From NCBI GenBank assembly GCA_032027145.1, contig JAVSMP010000001.1, positions 3,477,116 through 3,541,115 on the forward strand: a DNA stretch of 64,000 nt, given 5' to 3'. The notes under the pieces were generated by a model. The model saw nothing but the letters and a program-made list of their open reading frames with translations. It was not told the origin of the DNA and made no database searches. Below, piece after piece: positions 62,317 through 64,000 of this stretch. The translations under genes and the position numbers were made by a program. The stretch is from Ignavibacterium sp. (lineage in GTDB: Bacteria > Bacteroidota > Ignavibacteria > Ignavibacteriales > Ignavibacteriaceae). The stretch's first letter is position 1; each line of letters opens with the position of its first letter.

Positions 62317-62740
62317 GTTTTTCTCAATTGTATAATTTTGCAGTATTAAAATACTAACAAAAAAATCTTTTAAATGATTTAAAAATTTTTAGCGGCAGAT
62401 TTTTAGGATAAGAAGTTCAAAATTCCTAATGATGCTAAAATTTATTTATAGTCAAGTGTTGTATAAAAAAAATTCAATTTGGTTTTTTATAAAAAAATTT
62501 TCATTTTCGATTCGAGAATTAGCAGACAAAAATAATTTTTTCTATTACTGATTATTTATTTTTATTTTAAAATTATTTTCATAGCTTTGGATAAATTTTG
62601 ATATGAGTGATGATAAAAATATTAACCTTTCTTATACAATTACTAAATCACTCATAACGCTAAGCTCGCTTCTCAACAAAAATATAAATTTTATTATTTA
62701 ACTTAACTGCTCAATGCAGTAACACCCTTAGGAGATTTGG
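62317..62740. promoter_or_regulatory. Divergent regulatory region, ABC transporter / nrdJ
   Basis: A 424-base AT-rich gap, the longest in the right half. It holds a TAGCTTTG box (62582-62589), an inverted repeat ATGAGTGAT (62603-62611) / ATCACTCAT (62647-62655) with a 35-base spacer, and an in-frame short ORF ATG 62603 to TAA 62701 (32 residues, MSDDKNINLSYTITKSLITL...) that has no ribosome site. I looked for a cobalamin riboswitch B12 box, expected for a B12-dependent enzyme, and did not find one. AGGAG precedes ATG 62741 by 7 bases. Confidence 0.5.
62582..62589 (+). promoter_or_regulatory. Candidate -7 element TAGCTTTG for nrdJ
   Basis: TAGCTTTG is identical to the box before 12142 and matches TAnnTTTG. 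It gives a leader of about 145 bases before ATG 62741. No clear -33 TTTG at the normal distance. Confidence 0.3.
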
Positions 62741-64000
62741 ATGCATATAAAAAGACTTTTTACCGAACAGGGAAGGGATCCTTTATCATCTTTTGAATTT
62801 ATTAAGAGAACATCTGAGATTAAAAATCCTGATGGTTCAATCGTTTTTAAAATGGAAAATGTATCTGTGCCCGGGCAATGGTCACAGGTAGCTACTGATA
62901 TCATAGCACAAAAATATTTTAGAAAAGCAGGCATCCCAAAACTTCTGAAAAAAATAAATGAAAAAGGAGTTCCAAAATGGCTTTTACCATCTGCTGCAGA
63001 TACAGAAAGATTAATGGAACTTCCCGAGAATGATAGATTTACTTCTGAAACAGATTCAAGACAAGTGTTTCATAGACTTGCCGGTACCTGGACTTATTGG
63101 GCCTGGAAAGCTAAATATTTTGATTCAGAAGAAGATGCCAGAGCATTTTATGATGAACTGATGTTTATGTTAGCAAATCAGATGGCTGCACCAAACAGCC
63201 CGCAGTGGTTTAATACAGGTTTAAACTGGGCATACGGAATCACCGGTCCTTCACAAGGACATTTTTATGTTGACTATGAAACCGGCGAGTTAACTAAATC
63301 AAGTGATGCATATACTCATCCACAGCCACACGCCTGCTTTATTCAATCGGTAAATGATGATCTTGTAAACGAAGGCGGAATAATGGACCTTTGGGTGAGA
63401 GAAGCAAGATTATTTAAATATGGTTCTGGAACTGGTTCAAATTATTCAGAGCTTAGAGGCTCTAAAGAACCATTAAGCGGCGGAGGTAAATCTTCAGGAT
63501 TAATGTCATTCTTAAGAATTGGAGATAGATCTGCAGGCGCAATAAAATCCGGAGGCACAACCAGACGTGCTGCAAAAATGGTAACACTTGATCTTGATCA
63601 TCCAGATATTGAAGAATACATAAACTGGAAAGTGATTGAAGAACAAAAAGTTGCTGCACTTGTTGCGGGATCAAAACTTTGTAATTTACATCTTAACAAT
63701 ATCATAAAAGCTTGTTACGATGAACATCCTGAAAATGACCGCTTTAATAAAAAGCTGAACAAGAAGCTAAGAATTGCAATTCTTGAAGCACGTAAAGCTC
63801 AGATACCAAACAATTACATCGAAAGAGTTATTCAGCTTGCTAAATTAGGATTCAAATCAATTGAATTTCCTATTTACGATGCTGATTGGAATTCTGATGC
63901 TTATGCAACTGTATCTGGTCAAAACTCGAACAACTCTGTAAGAGTAACAAATGAATTTATGAACGCAGTTCTTAACGATGGCAATTGGAATCTGTACTGG
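62741..64000 (+). CDS. nrdJ: B12-dependent (class II) ribonucleotide reductase, partial
   Basis: Adenosylcobalamin-dependent ribonucleoside-diphosphate or -triphosphate reductase that makes deoxynucleotides without oxygen. The 420 codons present run off the window end. Family markers: AAPNSPQWFNTGLNWAYGIT, GPSQGHFYVDY, PHACFIQSVNDD with the first redox Cys199, LFKYGSGTGSNYSELRGSKE and SGGTTRRAAKMVTLDLDHPD. The ATG at 62741 has a good AGGAG. Such enzymes are usually 700-1000 or more residues, so over half is missing, including the radical-site Cys. Confidence 0.95.
   Translation, partial: MHIKRLFTEQGRDPLSSFEFIKRTSEIKNPDGSIVFKMENVSVPGQWSQVATDIIAQKYFRKAGIPKLLKKINEKGVPKWLLPSAADTERLMELPENDRFTSETDSRQVFHRLAGTWTYWAWKAKYFDSEEDARAFYDELMFMLANQMAAPNSPQWFNTGLNWAYGITGPSQGHFYVDYETGELTKSSDAYTHPQPHACFIQSVNDDLVNEGGIMDLWVREARLFKYGSGTGSNYSELRGSKEPLSGGGKSSGLMSFLRIGDRSAGAIKSGGTTRRAAKMVTLDLDHPDIEEYINWKVIEEQKVAALVAGSKLCNLHLNNIIKACYDEHPENDRFNKKLNKKLRIAILEARKAQIPNNYIERVIQLAKLGFKSIEFPIYDADWNSDAYATVSGQNSNNSVRVTNEFMNAVLNDGNWNLYW

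Noticed and set aside
62317-62740. Cobalamin riboswitch before nrdJ
   Set aside because: Expected from the B12-dependent product, but no B12 box or matching stem set is visible in the region.

Overview
The window looks like chromosome from an AT-rich bacterium of the Ignavibacteria / Bacteroidota-Chlorobi side of the tree. The signs are two secreted proteins ending in a type IX secretion (T9SS) sorting domain with the YPNPFNP-type start usual for Ignavibacteriales, a TonB-dependent Oar-like receptor with a carboxypeptidase-regulatory N-terminal domain, a SecA with the large Bacteroidota-type insertion, a PorW/SprE-like TPR protein, many multi-PAS hybrid histidine kinases, DUF2723 and DUF4837 proteins, and several TAnnTTTG promoter-like elements. 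This is inferred from gene content; no rRNA or other direct taxonomic marker was used.

Layout. 1-2.9 kb: truncated acyl-CoA dehydrogenase (-), then rlmN and a TrmH/SpoU methyltransferase (+). 3.0-13.9 kb is an accessory island: a decayed HTH / nucleotidyltransferase / HEPN toxin-antitoxin-like module; an unusual 709-residue protein with a Lon (S16)-like Ser-Lys protease domain, one membrane helix and FG-GAP-like calcium loops; a T9SS protein built from two virtually identical 178-residue repeats; an orphan antitoxin-like ORF; hicB-hicA; a broken second copy of the 3' end of the protease-like gene; a LamG-lipase-like T9SS protein; and an unrecognised gene pair that faintly resembles sigma / anti-sigma partners. 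13.9-20.4 kb (-): secA, P-II (glnB), a PorW/SprE-like TPR protein and an AlbA_2-domain regulator, close together in one direction. 20.5-26.1 kb: an OXA-like class D beta-lactamase divergent from glnE, which is followed by a DUF2723 membrane glycosyltransferase-like gene.

26.1-32.7 kb (-): the tight run tilS-hpt-ftsH-polyprenol kinase-like-DUF4837, with greA upstream. 32.9-41.3 kb: the large TonB-dependent receptor with its own terminator, divergent from an NPP-type phosphodiesterase, then a catalytic/non-catalytic M16 peptidase pair. 41.3-44.0 kb (-): enoyl-CoA hydratase, outer-membrane beta-barrel protein, DUF2231 protein, truA. 44.1-56.5 kb: two hybrid histidine kinases flanking an aldehyde dehydrogenase, a SpoIIE-type phosphatase, an M64 peptidase, pyrE-TPR-phhB, and rocD. 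56.5-59.8 kb (+): PAP2 phosphatase, DUF3298 protein, GNAT acetyltransferase, fabF. 59.8-62.3 kb (-): ABC-2 transporter pair with a LolA-like protein. The window ends inside nrdJ (B12-dependent ribonucleotide reductase).

Most of the window is ordinary housekeeping and signalling. P-II and GlnE lie within 4 kb of each other, suggesting glutamine-synthetase control encoded close together. The parts most worth a second look are all in 3-14 kb: the protease-like sensor protein and its duplicated 3' end, the candidate sigma/anti-sigma-like pair, the near-perfect internal tandem duplication, and the eroded NTase/HEPN module.
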